Positions 1 through 13,371 of a DNA stretch of 64,000 nucleotides are shown here, piece after piece (the stretch's first letter is position 1; every line of letters begins with the position of its first letter). A model generated the notes under the pieces. That model was given only the letters and a program-made list of their open reading frames with translations, ran no database searches and was not told the DNA's origin. The DNA is from Cinclus cinclus (taxonomy: Eukaryota; Chordata; Aves; Passeriformes; Cinclidae). Where the stretch lies: assembly GCF_963662255.1 (NCBI RefSeq), contig NC_085050.1:7497334-7561333 (forward strand), written 5' to 3'. A program made the position numbers and the translations under genes.

Positions 1-3000
1 GTCTCTGTCTTATGCACCTTCATAGAGACATGCAGCTCTGGCAGAGGCAGGAGATCCCTGTCTCAGCTGGAGCCAGAGCAGTTCATCCAAAGGAAGGCTC
101 AGGAGGGGCTTCCCAGGGCTGCCAGGCCAAGCAGTGGGAGGCAAACCTGTCTGCCCTCTGCTAACCTGACCCACCTTTCTCCACCTTGACCACAAACTTG
201 GACGTGACTACATCTCTGTATTTAATTTCTTTTTCTTTAAAAGGCAGTATTTTTTTGTTTTTTTAAATGGGGACAGATGAAAACCATTGCTGTTCTTATT
301 TTTCATTTCTATCAACTGAAGTGATGACAACAGAGTTTCTAGTAAATTATAACATAGGCAGTCAATTCCAGATTAGTTTTGAAGTTGGACTTCTTTTTTT
401 TTTTTAGAAGGATACAAAATGCAGACAGACAAGATTTAATTAAATACTTGTATTTCATGACTGTAATTTAGCTATCTCAGTATGTCCTTTCTCATGGGTT
501 TGTTTGGACACAATGAATTTTTAGCTGCCAGACGTGGAGAGCTCTGTTTGTCCACAGGACAGGTAGAAAAGAGGCAGTGGCAATGCTGGCCTGCCCACAC
601 TGCCCTCTTCATGATCTTCATTCCAAGTAGCCACCTCTGAGGATGAGACTTTAGCTTTCAGGCCACTCAGAATCTGGTGAGCCTGCCAAGACTGTTATGT
701 TTACCAACTAAAACAAGCCAATGTATTTTCATTATATCTCTTACTACTGTGACTCAGAAATAATGCCACATGTCTGCAGTCTTGCTGCAGGTCAGATCTG
801 CAGCTTGTTGGTGTCAGTGGAGAGGGTCCCAGTGATTTCAGTGGGTTTTGGAACAGGCCTGTGTATATGCAAGGTATATATATAGAAAAAGGTGTGTGTG
901 ATGTGCTATCTCTGACCCTGTTAGCAAAGGTGTCCCTGCTGACCACACTTACAGCCCAGCTCTTTGCTCCTCCCCACCTGCACCACACTCCTGTGGTGGT
1001 GCTGAGATCTCCTAAGAACACATAGCCCCTGGTATGACTGATGTTCAGTCCTTGTGCTTTCCTACACCTGTGTTTGCTTCTTCCCAAGACCTGAGCTAAG
1101 TGCTGGACCCTACTCTTCCCATGCAGAAATCACGTTCATACTCATGGCCTGTGCCCATGCCTTTACTGCAGAGACAGAGAAATGAGAAACTTCTCTCTCT
1201 CAAAACACTCTTTTGCACTTTCCTACCAATTTATTATTATTTTCCTAGCACTTTAACACCCACAGATGGCTCTGTAATGACTGCATAAACTACTCTTGCA
1301 ATTCTCTGGATCAGCTGAAGAACTCTGCAGTTTTTCTGCCAACCGTCCCAGAAATGAATAAGAACGGATTTATATTTCCATACACAGTCTAATGCCTAAA
1401 TACTTTGTGTATGGACCTCATTCTAAGAATACATTTGTCTGGCAGTCTGGAAAATGCCAGTTGTTCTTTGTGTAATGAGAATAAAGGAAGAGTTAGTTCT
1501 TGTGATTTCTGTTGATAGGTCAGCATGGGAGGAGTTTGCTAATGCTTGTTGGGTACCTCATGGGCTGCTACATTCAAATCTTCATTTCTCAGAGGGAAGA
1601 GCTGGCAGGGCAGGGCATCACACAGCTCTCCTTATGTAGACATGGTTCCTATGGGAGAAGGTTGGAGCCTGTGACCTGATTGTTGGGGGAAATCTTGCCC
1701 TGTTGTGGGGGATAAATAAAAGATTTTGGCCTTTCTTAACCTTTCATGACCTTCATTATCTTACCTTCATTACCTGTTTCATTACCTTTTACCTCTTCAA
1801 CTCCTGAAAAATTAATTGCCTGGAAAAGACACAGGAGAGGATGGAATTCCTCAAAGGGACTCTCAGCCCCTGTGGGACCTGCTGACTGAACACATTCTGT
1901 CCTCTCTCCTTCCTGGCTCCCAAATATCAAATTTCCTCCTCAACATATTGTGATTGTGTTTTCACAGAATTTCTTAGCCTCATACTTATGACTGAAGGAT
2001 GTCAAATGTATAGAAACAGAATGCATGATGTTTCATTCCCCATAGCAGATGATAATAAAATGTCACCAGGCAAAGAGGGAAAAAGTGGTAAGAGGCTTCA
2101 ATAGACAAAATTGAAGTATGGGTGCAATTTGCAAGAGGAAAATTATAAACAAACCTTTGGCTGTGCTGAGATTTTCTCCATTTTTTTTTTCTGCAGGAAA
2201 ATTTATAGTATCAGGACCTGTAGATATTACATATAGTTGGGATGGGACATCTATTCTAGATGTTGGACTCTGGTCTTGCATGTTGCAGGAAAGCACCAAA
2301 TTCCTTCAAATTCTGTTGGCATTAATGAAAACCAAGGGAACTCAGCACCTTGAGGGGCTAGTTCAGGAAAAGACATCAGTGTCTCAAAGTAACACATCAC
2401 AATACTTAAGCCTAATGTGCTTTGTTCATTGAAATTTTACATGGAATAGCTCAGGACAAAAGGCGGAAGTAATTTGGGAATCATAATTACCAGCTATCAC
2501 TTCCCAGGCTGCTGAACTTCCCAAGCTGCCTCATTGGCAGGTTTGTCTGTTGATGCCTGTGTATCACAATCCTGGCTGTGTTTAACCAGAGTGCAGGATA
2601 TCCCATCCATTAGCCTGTAGCCCAGAGAACCACTTCCCAGGAAAATGTACTGGTCATAAAATACTAATTTTATTACTGGAATGTGCTGGGAGCCAACATT
2701 GCTGGTTAACTGCTGTGAAGGATAAGGGATCCCAGTGAGGTGGATGGGGATGTCATACTACCTGTGGCAAACAGCCATGGAGGTCACTGACAGAAAGTCT
2801 GTTAGGACAGGAAAGGAGAGAAAAGAAGAGAGTAACTTATACATGTATTCACTTAATTTTTAAATCTACTTTTTCCTGTCAGTCTGAGGTTGATCAAAGG
2901 GTGGGAGAGCCAAGGGGCAAGGAATGTCATGGCTGAATTTGTAAAATAACTGGGTATTATACAAGTCTGTTGCTTTGTTGATCTTTCCAGAGGAGCTGTG

Positions 3001-3642
3001 GACTCCTGACTCCCACTAGAGGTGAACAACTGCTGTCTATAGCCAAGGTCCTTGCATTTAAAAAAAAAAAAAAAAATCCTGACTATTTTCCCCCTTTCTT
3101 CAGAGAAATATCTGGACTCTGAAACTATCAAAGTTTTTTTCCCATTTGCGTACCAAAAATTACAGGTTTGCCAAAGGATTACTTGAAATTTCCTTGATCA
3201 ATATTAAAATAGTGTCTCCACTTTTTGGATTGCATGACTGACAGTGGGCTAGAAATTGTGCAACAAGGGTGCAAGTTTTGAAGGTAGATTACATCTTTTT
3301 TTGGTTCTTCTTCCTAAGGATTTACTGCAGCTTTAGTGAAGGAACAGCAAAAGCATTGCTTGGAACCTGCTGCAGAGCAATTTATAGCAGCTTATAACTG
3401 TAATTCATGGAAGTTTATTATATGACCTGCTTTATAAAAGTTCACTATTAGTTCAGCATTTAATGCTCACAGACTTGGCAGAGTTTTCTGCAAGCTGGAT
3501 GCTGGACATCCGGTGAACTTTGTTTATGAACACAGTATATTGTGGTTAGGAGTTCTTGGAGCCACAAGTCACCACCCAGTTGTGTGCAAACTTAGACCCC
3601 ACTTGCCAGGGGGAATGGAGGCACCCTGTGCAAGGATTTAGA
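1..3642. other. unique non-coding DNA, no gene seen
   Basis: No open frame here exceeds about 130 codons and none resembles a known protein. I saw only small low-complexity runs: a T tract at about 391-404 and an A tract at 3060-3076 that creates a false poly-phenylalanine frame on the minus strand. The stretch 1726-1800 is loosely repetitive around the words ACCTTCATTA and TTCATTACCT but has no clean period. No CpG-rich promoter-like sequence and no recognisable transposon end were found. Intergenic or intronic sequence is the simplest reading. Confidence 0.6.
3060..3076. repeat. A17 mononucleotide run
   Basis: An uninterrupted A run of 17 bases. It could be a decayed retroposon tail, but no CR1 or other element is recognisable immediately upstream, so I leave it as a simple repeat. 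It accounts for a phenylalanine string in a spurious minus-strand frame. Confidence 0.85.
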
Positions 3643-3676
3643 ATTATTGTTATTATTATTAATAATTGGCAGTGAG

Positions 3677-3742
<66 letters not shown>

Positions 3743-3743
3743 T
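3677..3743. repeat. (ATT)n microsatellite, about 22 units
   Basis: An essentially perfect trinucleotide array of ATT/TTA about 67 bases long. It is preceded by a shorter broken piece of the same motif at about 3643-3665 and followed by a few degenerate units to about 3752. The repeat reads as poly-leucine on the plus strand and poly-asparagine on the minus strand. The two 90-odd-codon frames spanning it (3666-3959 plus, 3659-3934 minus) are therefore artefacts of the array and not genes. At this length it is likely polymorphic within the species. Confidence 0.97.
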
Positions 3744-3752
3744 CTATTATTA

Positions 3753-6700
3753 ATCTGCCCCACTATGCTTGAAACACAGATAAAAAAGAAGAAAACAGAA
3801 AAGCTACTGAGGACAAAGACGAAGACAGTGTTCTCACACACTAAACCTATGTCATCACCACCCTGTAGAAATTCTTCAAAGGTGCTTCTGGGGGCTTGTG
3901 AGAAGAAGACAAAATCATGGCTGGCTGTTCCCAAGGCAGAGAAACTACTAGAAAACTAAGGGAATCTGAAAGAAAACTCTTCCACTGTTTAGTCTTCCTC
4001 TTTTGTTTGGCTGTGGTTTATGGCAGAATGATTGACTACAGGCTCTATTCCAAGCTGTTTATTTTGGAATTGTGCTGTCACTGTCATGTCTCAATTACTG
4101 TGTATATCTTTTTGTCATCTTAAAGAAGCCCAAAACAAACTGAAAACTTCACAGACCTATAGTTCATATATTCAGCTGTGGATGCACAGAGAGAGCCCCA
4201 AACCACTAAGTTTATGTGTAAAATGGACCATTTGTAGAAACATTCCTGCTGGGCAAATTGTGTCTGTTCTGCATAAAGAAGTGGTAGGAAGTGGAGTCTG
4301 CTCTGCCCCTGCTCTGTGGTGCAGTGCAAGGGTTTGGGGCCCCTGTTCCAGATCTGTGTAATACCTCAGGGACAGATCCTTCACTGTATGGTGGAAGTCT
4401 GTGTGTCTGAAAGGTGTCAGCAAGATAAACATCTTCTGCATGTGTTTTCCTACCACTGTAAAATACTGCTGAACTTGAACAGCCCAAATTAAGAGGCTTA
4501 TTTAAATCCTGATGGGAAGAAATCACTGAGAAGGTGAGCTTAGGAGAACTTGGCTGCTGAGCCACGAGAGGTGGGCATCATGTGCAAGGCATCACAGTGA
4601 GAGTTTCTCTACTGAACCGTTAGTTGAAAGCATTTATGCTATCTGTGGTGCTTTACTTCTAAACAGAGGCTTGATTCCCTACTTACTTTTCTTGCTAGAG
4701 GAGCCCAGAGTCTCCAGAAGAAGATTGCTTAAAACCACTAAATAGAAAGAGGCATATTTCATTCAGCCCATTTTAGGAGGCAGTTCATTCAGTCCTGAAG
4801 ACAGTAACATGGACTTAACAAATATAGGAGAGGACATTTGAGAGACTGATGGAGTGGCATCCTGTATGTAGGTGGGACAGCCTGGGGTGATGAGGGTGAG
4901 CACTGTGTTCAAACCGCAGCAATGTGCTCAATCCCTTGCCAGGTGGAATAAATTAATAAACTCCAACATTTGCCTCAACTCTGCAGCCAAATCTGCATTT
5001 GCACAAACATTAAAGAGCCAAATGCATTTTCTGAGAAGTGCATGGCTATCCCAAGAGAATCAGCATTCCATTGGGCAATGCTGTTGTGAGAAGTCACCAC
5101 GTGAAGGTCACTTCTCACAATACCTCAGAGAATTAGCATTGTGCTTGTGACACTGTACCATCAGGCTGTCTGGGATTATTATGACTTCTCCTCTTACTAG
5201 GACTTCTACAAAACTAATTCAATATACTAATAAATCCCTGTGATTAAATTCCTTCTCCTGATGTACCAATGAAAGTTAAAATAATAAGGAAGGCACAAAC
5301 ACATTGTCATGTAATTAATGGTGGCAATTTTTTATAAGGTCAAAACACTTTTGTGGCAAGGCCACCAAAGAGAGCATGTCTCAGTGAAGTTTAAAAATAT
5401 ATGAGGAAGGCCACAGCATTGTTCCCCTGTGGGATATGCACTACATCCTTTAGGCATAAAAGATATAGTCTGATGAAAAATGAATACTTTTGCAAGTGGG
5501 AATTCAGAGTCCTCAGTTAAGCTTTACCTTGAATTATCTCCTTGCTAGTTCCCTTAAATATAAAGGGGACTGGCCTCTGAAAGTAGACATTTGTTTAGGC
5601 AAGTAATTCTTCTCTTATCCCCTGCATTCAGACTTGACTATAAAATATTTCTGTTGGATTCTTAAGGAGTGAAAATGTTAATTTAAAGATACCGTTAACT
5701 TACAGGATTGTTTGGGAAGTTCTTCTCCAGCTTGCACCACAGCCATCAAGGGGACCATCATTTCTTCTCTAAAGCACCACCACTGACCACACACCTTAGT
5801 GATGTGACCTTGGACACAACTCTCAGCCAAACTCTCCAGGTGGTGGACCCAGATGAACTTTAGAGTACTTGGCAGCTGAAAGCTGAACTTGGCAGCTGGA
5901 AAAAACTTATTTTTATATGGATTATTTCCTTTCCATTCTTAGCCCAGTTTATGAATAGGAAAAGAGCCATCTCCTGATAAACAAGATACCAAGACAGAGT
6001 TGTAAAGCACCACAAAACTCTTGTGTTGCTTGAAAGAACAAAACAGTCCCTCAAACACTTATTTATGAGCTTATTTTAGACTCCTGTGGCATTGAACTAT
6101 GAAAGGGATGTGGTTTTAAATCTATTTTCTACAGTTTTGCTCTGATTTGCTTTTCCAAGTTGTTGGTAATGATAATGACCTTGTTTGTATCAGAACTGTA
6201 AAGGGGATACAAGAGTGAGGTGAGGTTGCTTGGACACATTGAGATGGTTTCAGCTGTATCAGCAGAGAAGCAAACATTAGTGATTGTTAACACTTAAATG
6301 TGCCCAGCTGTCACACACACAGAGACACAAAAGGTATTAATAAAATTATTTCTTGAAGTTACCAAATTGCTCCTATGGTGAAAACTTGGCTGACTTCTGG
6401 TTTTCCATGACTAGGGTAGTCTGAGGTAATTGGGATAAAATGAAAATTATCCTTAAGCTTCTGCCAAAAAATGTTGAGATTTAAAAAACCAAAAAAAATC
6501 TGTTCAACATTTGTCCCTCCTTATTTTTCATCTTCTCTTGCCTCTGGATACTGGGCAGGACTTAAATATATATTCCTAGCCAGAGTATTCAGTTATAATT
6601 AATTATAAAAAGGTTTTTGTGAAAGTTATTAAACCCAGAGCTTCAGAACTTACTGTACCCTTTTAAAATGTTAGAAATCAGACTTCTGTAGGTTATTCTT

Positions 6701-8700
6701 CCTTCTGTCTTCACCATAACTGTAGATTTTTCAAGCACACAGAGCTGAGTCAGAGGTACAGTACTAAACTACATGGATACTGGCCCAGTAGTGTTTTGCT
6801 TTTAAGCAAAAATGATGAACAAGAGAAAAGCAGCAACATTCATCTACCTCAGGTCCTGATGCTGGTGCATCAGGAAGGGGTAGGTCTGGTGCTGGATCTG
6901 CTGTGTGCCAGCCATGGATCTGTGTTCCCTGCATAAGCTTGAGCTCAGGCATTTGTGACCTTGCACATATTGATAAGCATGTGGAGAGTAACCATTTCTC
7001 CCAACAGCTGGTATCTGGGGTCTTTGGCTTGCTAAAAGATCTACAGACAACTTGTATTCCACTTAAACCCTGTTTGGGCTTAGGCGTCAGCTGAGATGGA
7101 GTAACTGTTGGGGTGTGTCCCCCACTCCATGGCTAATGTGAAGGAATGTAATTTATCTGAAACTCCTTCCACTGTGGGTTAAGCTAGATGGCAATAATTC
7201 ACATTTTCTGGGTGAGGATAGCCTGCCTCAGCTACCATAACTAAATTGATTTGCTCCTGAATCAGAGAAACGTGCTTCTGTGCCTGCTGTAACAACAGCA
7301 TCCTTTGGTCCTAATCTCGTACTTCAAATGGAAACACTTAGTCCTGTTGAACCTTGAGAAGAACCACAATCTCTTCAGTGCCTGCCATAATCAGAGCTCT
7401 CATAATTTTTTAAGAACCCATGAGTCCTCTCTGGTGCTTTGAAATGAGGCAGGTCTGCATGTGCACGTAGTTCCAAAGACCAGAATGGCTTTTACTGTAA
7501 ATTATTTAATCTCTTTCCTTCCCTAGCAGGTCAGTGCTCCATGATTCACACCAGCCCCGAGGAACACATCTATCTGGCTGAAAGTCTGCAGATTATCCTG
7601 AATCCTCTCCAGACATTTTGGGCAAATATACAACACCCTAACAAGTTGTATCTGCACCAGTGCTTCCCTACAACACAACTTCCTGTGCTCAACCAAGATA
7701 AACAGTGGAAGAGCATCCTGTTGTGCCATGAGGAGAAGAGGCTTCAGTTCTTGTATTTGTTTTAAAATATTTAGATTTAGCAAATCTCTACAGAAAATAG
7801 GAAATGCCTGAGTTACCCAAGCAGCCGCTGCAATCCCGTGCTGGCCAGCAGCCTAGGGCTCAGTCCCTTGATGTCCTTGCAGACTTTGCAAAGAGGCCAC
7901 AGACCTTGGGGTCCCTGGTGAGCAAAGACAACACTGGGACTTGGGCAGGAGAGCAAGCCTCGGCTCACTGTGTGTGAGTCTGCCTACCAGGCACAGTTGT
8001 TTGTGCTTAATAAGCCATTTAGGAAGGTCTGTGTTTCTCCAATTGCCTTGCTCTGTGCTGTGTAATCTCACGAGCTCTATGATTCATCAGGTTAATTGAA
8101 CATGGGTTTATGTTTATGGAGCACTGGAAGAACAGAGAGAAACTCATATTCAGTGATATACTTAAGAAGCTGGACAGCAAATATCCCAGGAAGAAAGCCC
8201 AAATCATGGTTCTCTGAGGAGGTATGGACCTCAATGAAGGTCACAACAGAGTGCACCCAGGATTTACCTCTATGGGAAGAACTTGCTGATTGTTCCATAC
8301 TCGACCACACCAAGTTAAGCAATTAGAAGATAATGGCACAAGAAATCCCACAGCAAAACTTGGGTTTTAAGGTCTCCAGGTCAGTCGTGACATTCTAATT
8401 TGGTGGCTGAGGATGTTGTATTGGATAAAAACCAAAATGTCACCTTTTGTTACACATTTGGAGGCATCTGCACAGAAAGATGAGGAGTAAAGCATGAATA
8501 CATTAATGTCTGTCTTTCCGAGAGAGTGGGGAAAAAAAACAGTAATTGACTTCCTCTGTGAAAAAGGAAGAAAAGACTCATGTTTCAGAAAAGTGTAGTA
8601 TAAAAAAACCATAGGTGAAAACTCCTTTCAACCACAGTGTGAGCATGCAGGGGTGGGCACAGCTGTGATCCACTACAGTGACAATATTGCATCCTGCTGG
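3753..8700. other. unique non-coding DNA, no gene seen
   Basis: Five kilobases with no recognisable exon, RNA gene or transposon. Open frames are short and overlap each other on both strands, as expected by chance. At 5870-5899 the 12-base word ACTTGGCAGCTG occurs twice, 17 bases apart, a tiny local duplication. A few AT-rich stretches with TAAT cores (for example around 6590-6610) could bind homeodomain proteins, but nothing sets them apart from background. Confidence 0.6.
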
Positions 8701-8707
8701 TGCCACA

Positions 8708-8724
8708 GTGTGTATGTGTGTGTG
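8708..8724. repeat. short (TG)n tract
   Basis: A broken dinucleotide TG run interrupted by one A. It is simple sequence with no further meaning visible. Confidence 0.8.
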
Positions 8725-8784
8725 CACATGTTAAAATTATGCCACTCAGCCCCTGTAATCAAATGTTTGTATCTCTAGATAGAC

Positions 8785-8808
8785 AGATAGTCAGACAGAT
8801 AGTCAGAC
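8785..8808. repeat. 12-bp direct repeat, two copies
   Basis: The 12-mer AGATAGTCAGAC occurs twice in perfect tandem, preceded by a shortened GATAGAC unit, inside a GATA/CAGA-rich patch. It looks like a small replication-slippage product. The GATA words are part of the repeat and should not be counted as independent binding sites. Confidence 0.85.
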
Positions 8809-8829
8809 ACATGATTGTCTGTGCCTATC

Positions 8830-11800
8830 CTTGGCTTTCCTGTGGTAATCAGGCTATTGCAACATAGAAGTTTAAAAAAACATTTGATAGCAAATCCCTT
8901 CCTTAGTAAAGGAAGAAAAGGTAGACAATAGAGCAAGACACAAGCACAGAAACTAGAGATTTTTGTAGGCTGGTAGCAAAAGGATCATCTCACTTCCATC
9001 AGAGCAGTGTGTGATCTTTGAACAATGGGAAAAAAAATTAACTCCCAAGATTACCATGGAGAAATGATTACCAATGTCATATTAATTATACTTGACACTT
9101 TAAAGCCAAATGAAATTACTATCTAATTAAAAGCACAGCATCACCTTAATGAAACAGCCCTCACTTGTCATATCAGACAGGCTTTATAGCTTCCCTCCCC
9201 ACCCTCTGTTCTCTGAATCCAAGTTCAGATTCAAGGGAAAGTTTGCTCATGGATTGGGTCCAGACGTGTCTGATGTTTTAACATTTATTTTCAGCAGTTC
9301 CCTCTGCATGATAGATTTGGGCTCTTTCTGAGCCTGCTCTTGTTTCCTCTGACATGATACTGGGTTGTGATGTCAGCCTGAGATTGGAAAGTGGTGCTGG
9401 TGTCACTTCCAAATGCTACTGATCTGGAGCATATAAAAAGATTTTGTCCAAACAAATATTAATTCTTTTCTCTGTGGAATAAAAATTTGAACTCTTTATG
9501 TCTGTAACTAAATTTGACAAGATGCTTTGACTGAGGAAAATTAGCTTAGTTCCTTGGGTTTGCTCTGGATTTAGGCCAGCTGATCCAAGATACAACCTTA
9601 CAAAGAGGATCAGAATGGTATCCCAAATGGCATTTAGGCCACTGGAGAGCCTCCATGAACATCCCAGAATGTTCAGTCTTTCTAGCCAGGAGGACAGGAG
9701 TCCCAACTATGACAACTCAGCTTTTATGGGATTCAGCAGTGGTTCCTGACTTCATGTTGGTTCATGAACATGTGTGTGGATGGACACAACTGCATCTCCT
9801 TGGTGAAACTGGCAAATATTTTTTAAGATGTCTCTTGAATTATGTCTCTAGAATCCTTCTAGAGTCCCCTCAGCATGTCATTGAGCACATGTGCCACCAG
9901 TGCTGAGGTCTCCTGAGCTCTCTGTCACTCTCTAGCCATATTTCCTCTTCTGTAGTCATACATTCAAAAAACACCCTTTTCTTGACATACTCCTTCCATT
10001 CAGGAGAACCTCAAAAAACAGCAAAGATAATTTCCTTAAATTATCATTTGTGTCATGCTGCTGCCTGTTTCCCTCATTTTACAGCATAACCTACTTGTAG
10101 GCTTATGTTTGCTGTGTTAGTTGTAAATTGCCTGGGGAGATGGCTGTGTTTGTTTGTACTGCACAAACCACTGCAGATATTCTGGTGCTGGGCACTGCAC
10201 TGGCAGTGACACCAGAGTAATAACCCAGCTGCAATCTGATAAGGACAACAACTATTCATTAAAAAAAAAACTTGTTGAAATGTGTTTCCAGTTATCTTTT
10301 CAAACACTCTATGGCCATTCTATTCCACTACTACAACACTAGCTCTATCATATTGTGAGATCTCATCCTTCCAAAGCAGGTTGTGATGAAATTCTCCTCA
10401 CTACTATAGTGCTCTCGTGACTTTGCTGTTGAATATAATGTCAAAGCACCGAAGTTTTTTATCTTCTGACACCCTGGAACAAGCAAAGATATGTGGAGCT
10501 GTGCTTGAAATGGATCTGTCTGAAAGTAAGAGGAGAAAACTGAGAACAGGTTTCTGAGGGGCAGGGGTTCCCTTACACAAGCCCTTAGCTCCTTATTCCA
10601 GGGAACAAGGAGCTCCTTTTTCCAGGGACATTTACTATCTGTGTTTTCCATTGAATATTCATGATAAGAAAATGATAGCGGGAAGCTTGAGCCCAGTCTG
10701 AGGTTGGGAGTGGGGAAGGACCTTCACAGCACGTAGTTGTAAACTGCAAACTGACATGCATAGATTTAGAGTCTGGTTTCCCTGTTTTCCTTCAGAGCCA
10801 GTGGAAGGATACATGCTCTGCCAAAGTTCAAAGAGATGGTGCAGCAGGAAGAGAGAAGTTGTGTCACACACACTTATCAGAGCCCAGAGCTTACATGGCT
10901 TTGGGTAGCTTCAGTGGAAAGGAGTGGGATGCATCCTCCGGTAAATTTGGTCCATGGGAACACAGCTTATAGGACTGGAAGTGCTCCAGCAGAGTTCAGC
11001 TCCAGTTGACAAAGACAGCAGCCTTATATAATGTTAGCCATAAATGTATCAAATCCCTGTAAATCTTCCATTTGTTTTTTCCTGATTGCTCCTTGTAGGA
11101 ACTCCATTTAGGAGTATTTTAACTTGTAGCCTCAATAGCTCATACATGAAGCATCATTCACCACTTCCTGCTTTGCTGCCATGTTTTATTAAATAGTTAA
11201 GGTGCCAGCTTTTTCTCCACTACTTCATGCTTTCTGCTTTGAGTAACAGCTGACACATGCCTGCAAATTCAGGAAAGGTTTAGGATCTGTGGTTTACTAG
11301 ATAGTGTATGAGCTTTTCTTCTTATATTGAAAACATTTTTGAAAGCATTAGCTGTATTCATTGATGGTAGGTTGTGATGTGCTGCAGCCTTGTTTTTAAT
11401 ATGGACGCTGCTTTTGGCATTCTATATGATTTTCCTGGCCTACCAAGATTTACAGAACTCAGTTCTGTAAGGGCATCTCCTTAATCAAATGCATGTAAAA
11501 ACAGGATACAGTTGTGTTCATTGTTTTCCCCGTGAACTCAGAAATGTCTGATTTTCCTCTAGTGGTCTGGATGAGCTCTTGTCTGGCAGTTTTAATGTTT
11601 TAACTTCTTTAAATTTTTGACCTAGAAGTCATGGCACTGTAGTACAATTGCAGTTACAATTCCTCATTCTGATGGAAGGAAGTGAGTCATTAACAGGCAG
11701 CTTTCAAAAGTTTTCTAGAGTTTGACCCAAGTCAGCAACAGACACTGTCCTCTCCACAGTGGACTTTATCTCAAGAGATACTAGTATAATTAGTAAACAT

Positions 11801-13265
11801 CCTGGAATTTAGCATTTGGTTCACACTATCTCAATATTTATTGTTTGGTTTTGTTTTTACTGGCCTTTTAGAAGAAAACAAAGGCATTGGTAACTACATG
11901 ATGTAGCTCAGAGACCTCAACAAGAGTGAAACTAGATGTCTGAAAAGGCCTACAGAAATATGAATTTGGGGAAAATGTGAGGAAAGTCATGATAGGCAGT
12001 GCAGAAGCCTGATGTTGCTATAGAACTGTGGGGATCAAGCCCAGACCAAATGAACCTCAGGCAGGGTTCTGCCTTAGCCCCCTGGATCTTTGATGGCACA
12101 CTAACTCCCTCCTGAGATGGTGCTGACCCTGCTAGAGCTGCCTAATTTCACACCTGGTCACCAGAGGACGCTTTGCAAAATGGGAATGACAATCCTTGCA
12201 CTGCTGAGAGGTCTAGGACAGTGATTTTGAGGTATGAGGCCCCATCACATAGGTCAAGGAAAAGCTTGGCAGGGCAACCTACAACTGTGGGAACCAAACC
12301 TCTTTTTTTTGAAATTAATGTCCTACAACAATTGAGGTATACAGGCATATAATAATTTTCTAAAAATATGAATTCGGATGCCTTTTAAACACATTGGAGG
12401 AAGAGCTTATCTGGATTCAGGTTACTGGAAAGGTACATGTTTAGCTTGAGATGATAAAACCTTGGTGTAGAGCTAGCTGGTTAATTTTTCTCTGTATAAG
12501 AGTAAGACCTCCTGTGCTACAGACCTCATTATAAAATTTTTGGATTCAAAGATTGTATGTTGAAACTGAAGATCAATTTGCTGTTCAATTTGTGATGCAG
12601 ACCTGGTTCTGCATCCATGACTGGAAGCTGAATTGTTGAATATGGGACAGTTAACTACATACAGGTGTGATCCCTTTAATTTTATCAAAACCTGTCTCAG
12701 AGGAAGTATCATAACACCATTAATACTCAACTTAGAAGCAGAAAGGCTGAATGAATAATGCATTCATATTCACAGCTGGTAGCCAGCTTTTCTTCTGAAG
12801 CATGACAACTTCTATTTTCGTACTTGTTAAAGGCAACTTTCCCACTAGGTCTCTGGGCTAGGCTAAAAGATGTGCAAAACTGACTGAAGAAAACTCTCTT
12901 ATAACCCTCTAAAGTATTGACAAATAAACTTAATCTTTTGGCCTGATTTAGAAGTGGAGGGCACCAAAAATGTCAAGAGTTTGAATGTTTTCTTCACCTA
13001 GAGTGGAGCTCAGTGATCTTCTCTGCTTATCTTTGCTGTTCCATGCAGTCATAGCAATTACAGTTCCACCTGGCCCACTAAATGCACAGGTATCTTCATG
13101 TGCCCAGATAACATGATTGTTAATACCACAGCAGTGCTGACCAGAGTGCTAAAACTGTGCCAAGAGTCCTATCTGACAGCAGTAACTATCAAAAACTGGC
13201 TGTATGCTGTGGTTTTATTTTACACATTTGACTTCTCCCTCATAATGTTCACATGCCTAGAAACC
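8830..13265. other. unique non-coding DNA, no gene seen
   Basis: No exon or transposon was recognised. The part 9050-9150 is AT-rich with several TAAT/ATTA cores and could be a small conserved element, but CpG and other indicators are not raised. Open frames such as the minus-strand 96-codon frame at 9416-9706 resemble nothing I know. Confidence 0.55.
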
Positions 13266-13270
13266 CCTTA

Positions 13271-13370
13271 GATTTTTTTGAATGTTCCAGTTTTTTATCT
13301 AATACATTAAATATTCTAATTATTTTTTTGAATGTTCCAGTTTTTTATCTAATACATTTAATATTCTAAT
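13271..13370. repeat. 50-bp tandem duplication
   Basis: Two head-to-tail copies of a 50-base AT-rich unit, 13271-13320 and 13321-13370. They differ only at the first base and at one A/T position within the word CATTAAAT versus CATTTAAT. The unit contains TTTTTTTGAATG, CCAGTTTTTTATC and TATTCTAATT. The near identity implies a recent event, by replication slippage or unequal exchange, compared with the strongly diverged CR1 copies in the window. No function is implied. Confidence 0.95.
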
Positions 13371-13371
13371 T

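Noticed and set aside
1650..1735. Solo LTR with an AATAAA signal
   Set aside because: The AATAAA-like word in GATAAATAAAAG stands without recognisable TG...CA ends, a target duplication or LTR family words.
3659..3959. Open frames with poly-leucine and poly-asparagine
   Set aside because: They are created wholly by the ATT microsatellite and its flanks, with no other protein feature.
8778..8810. GATA-factor binding cluster
   Set aside because: The GATA words are units of a small tandem repeat and are not independent.
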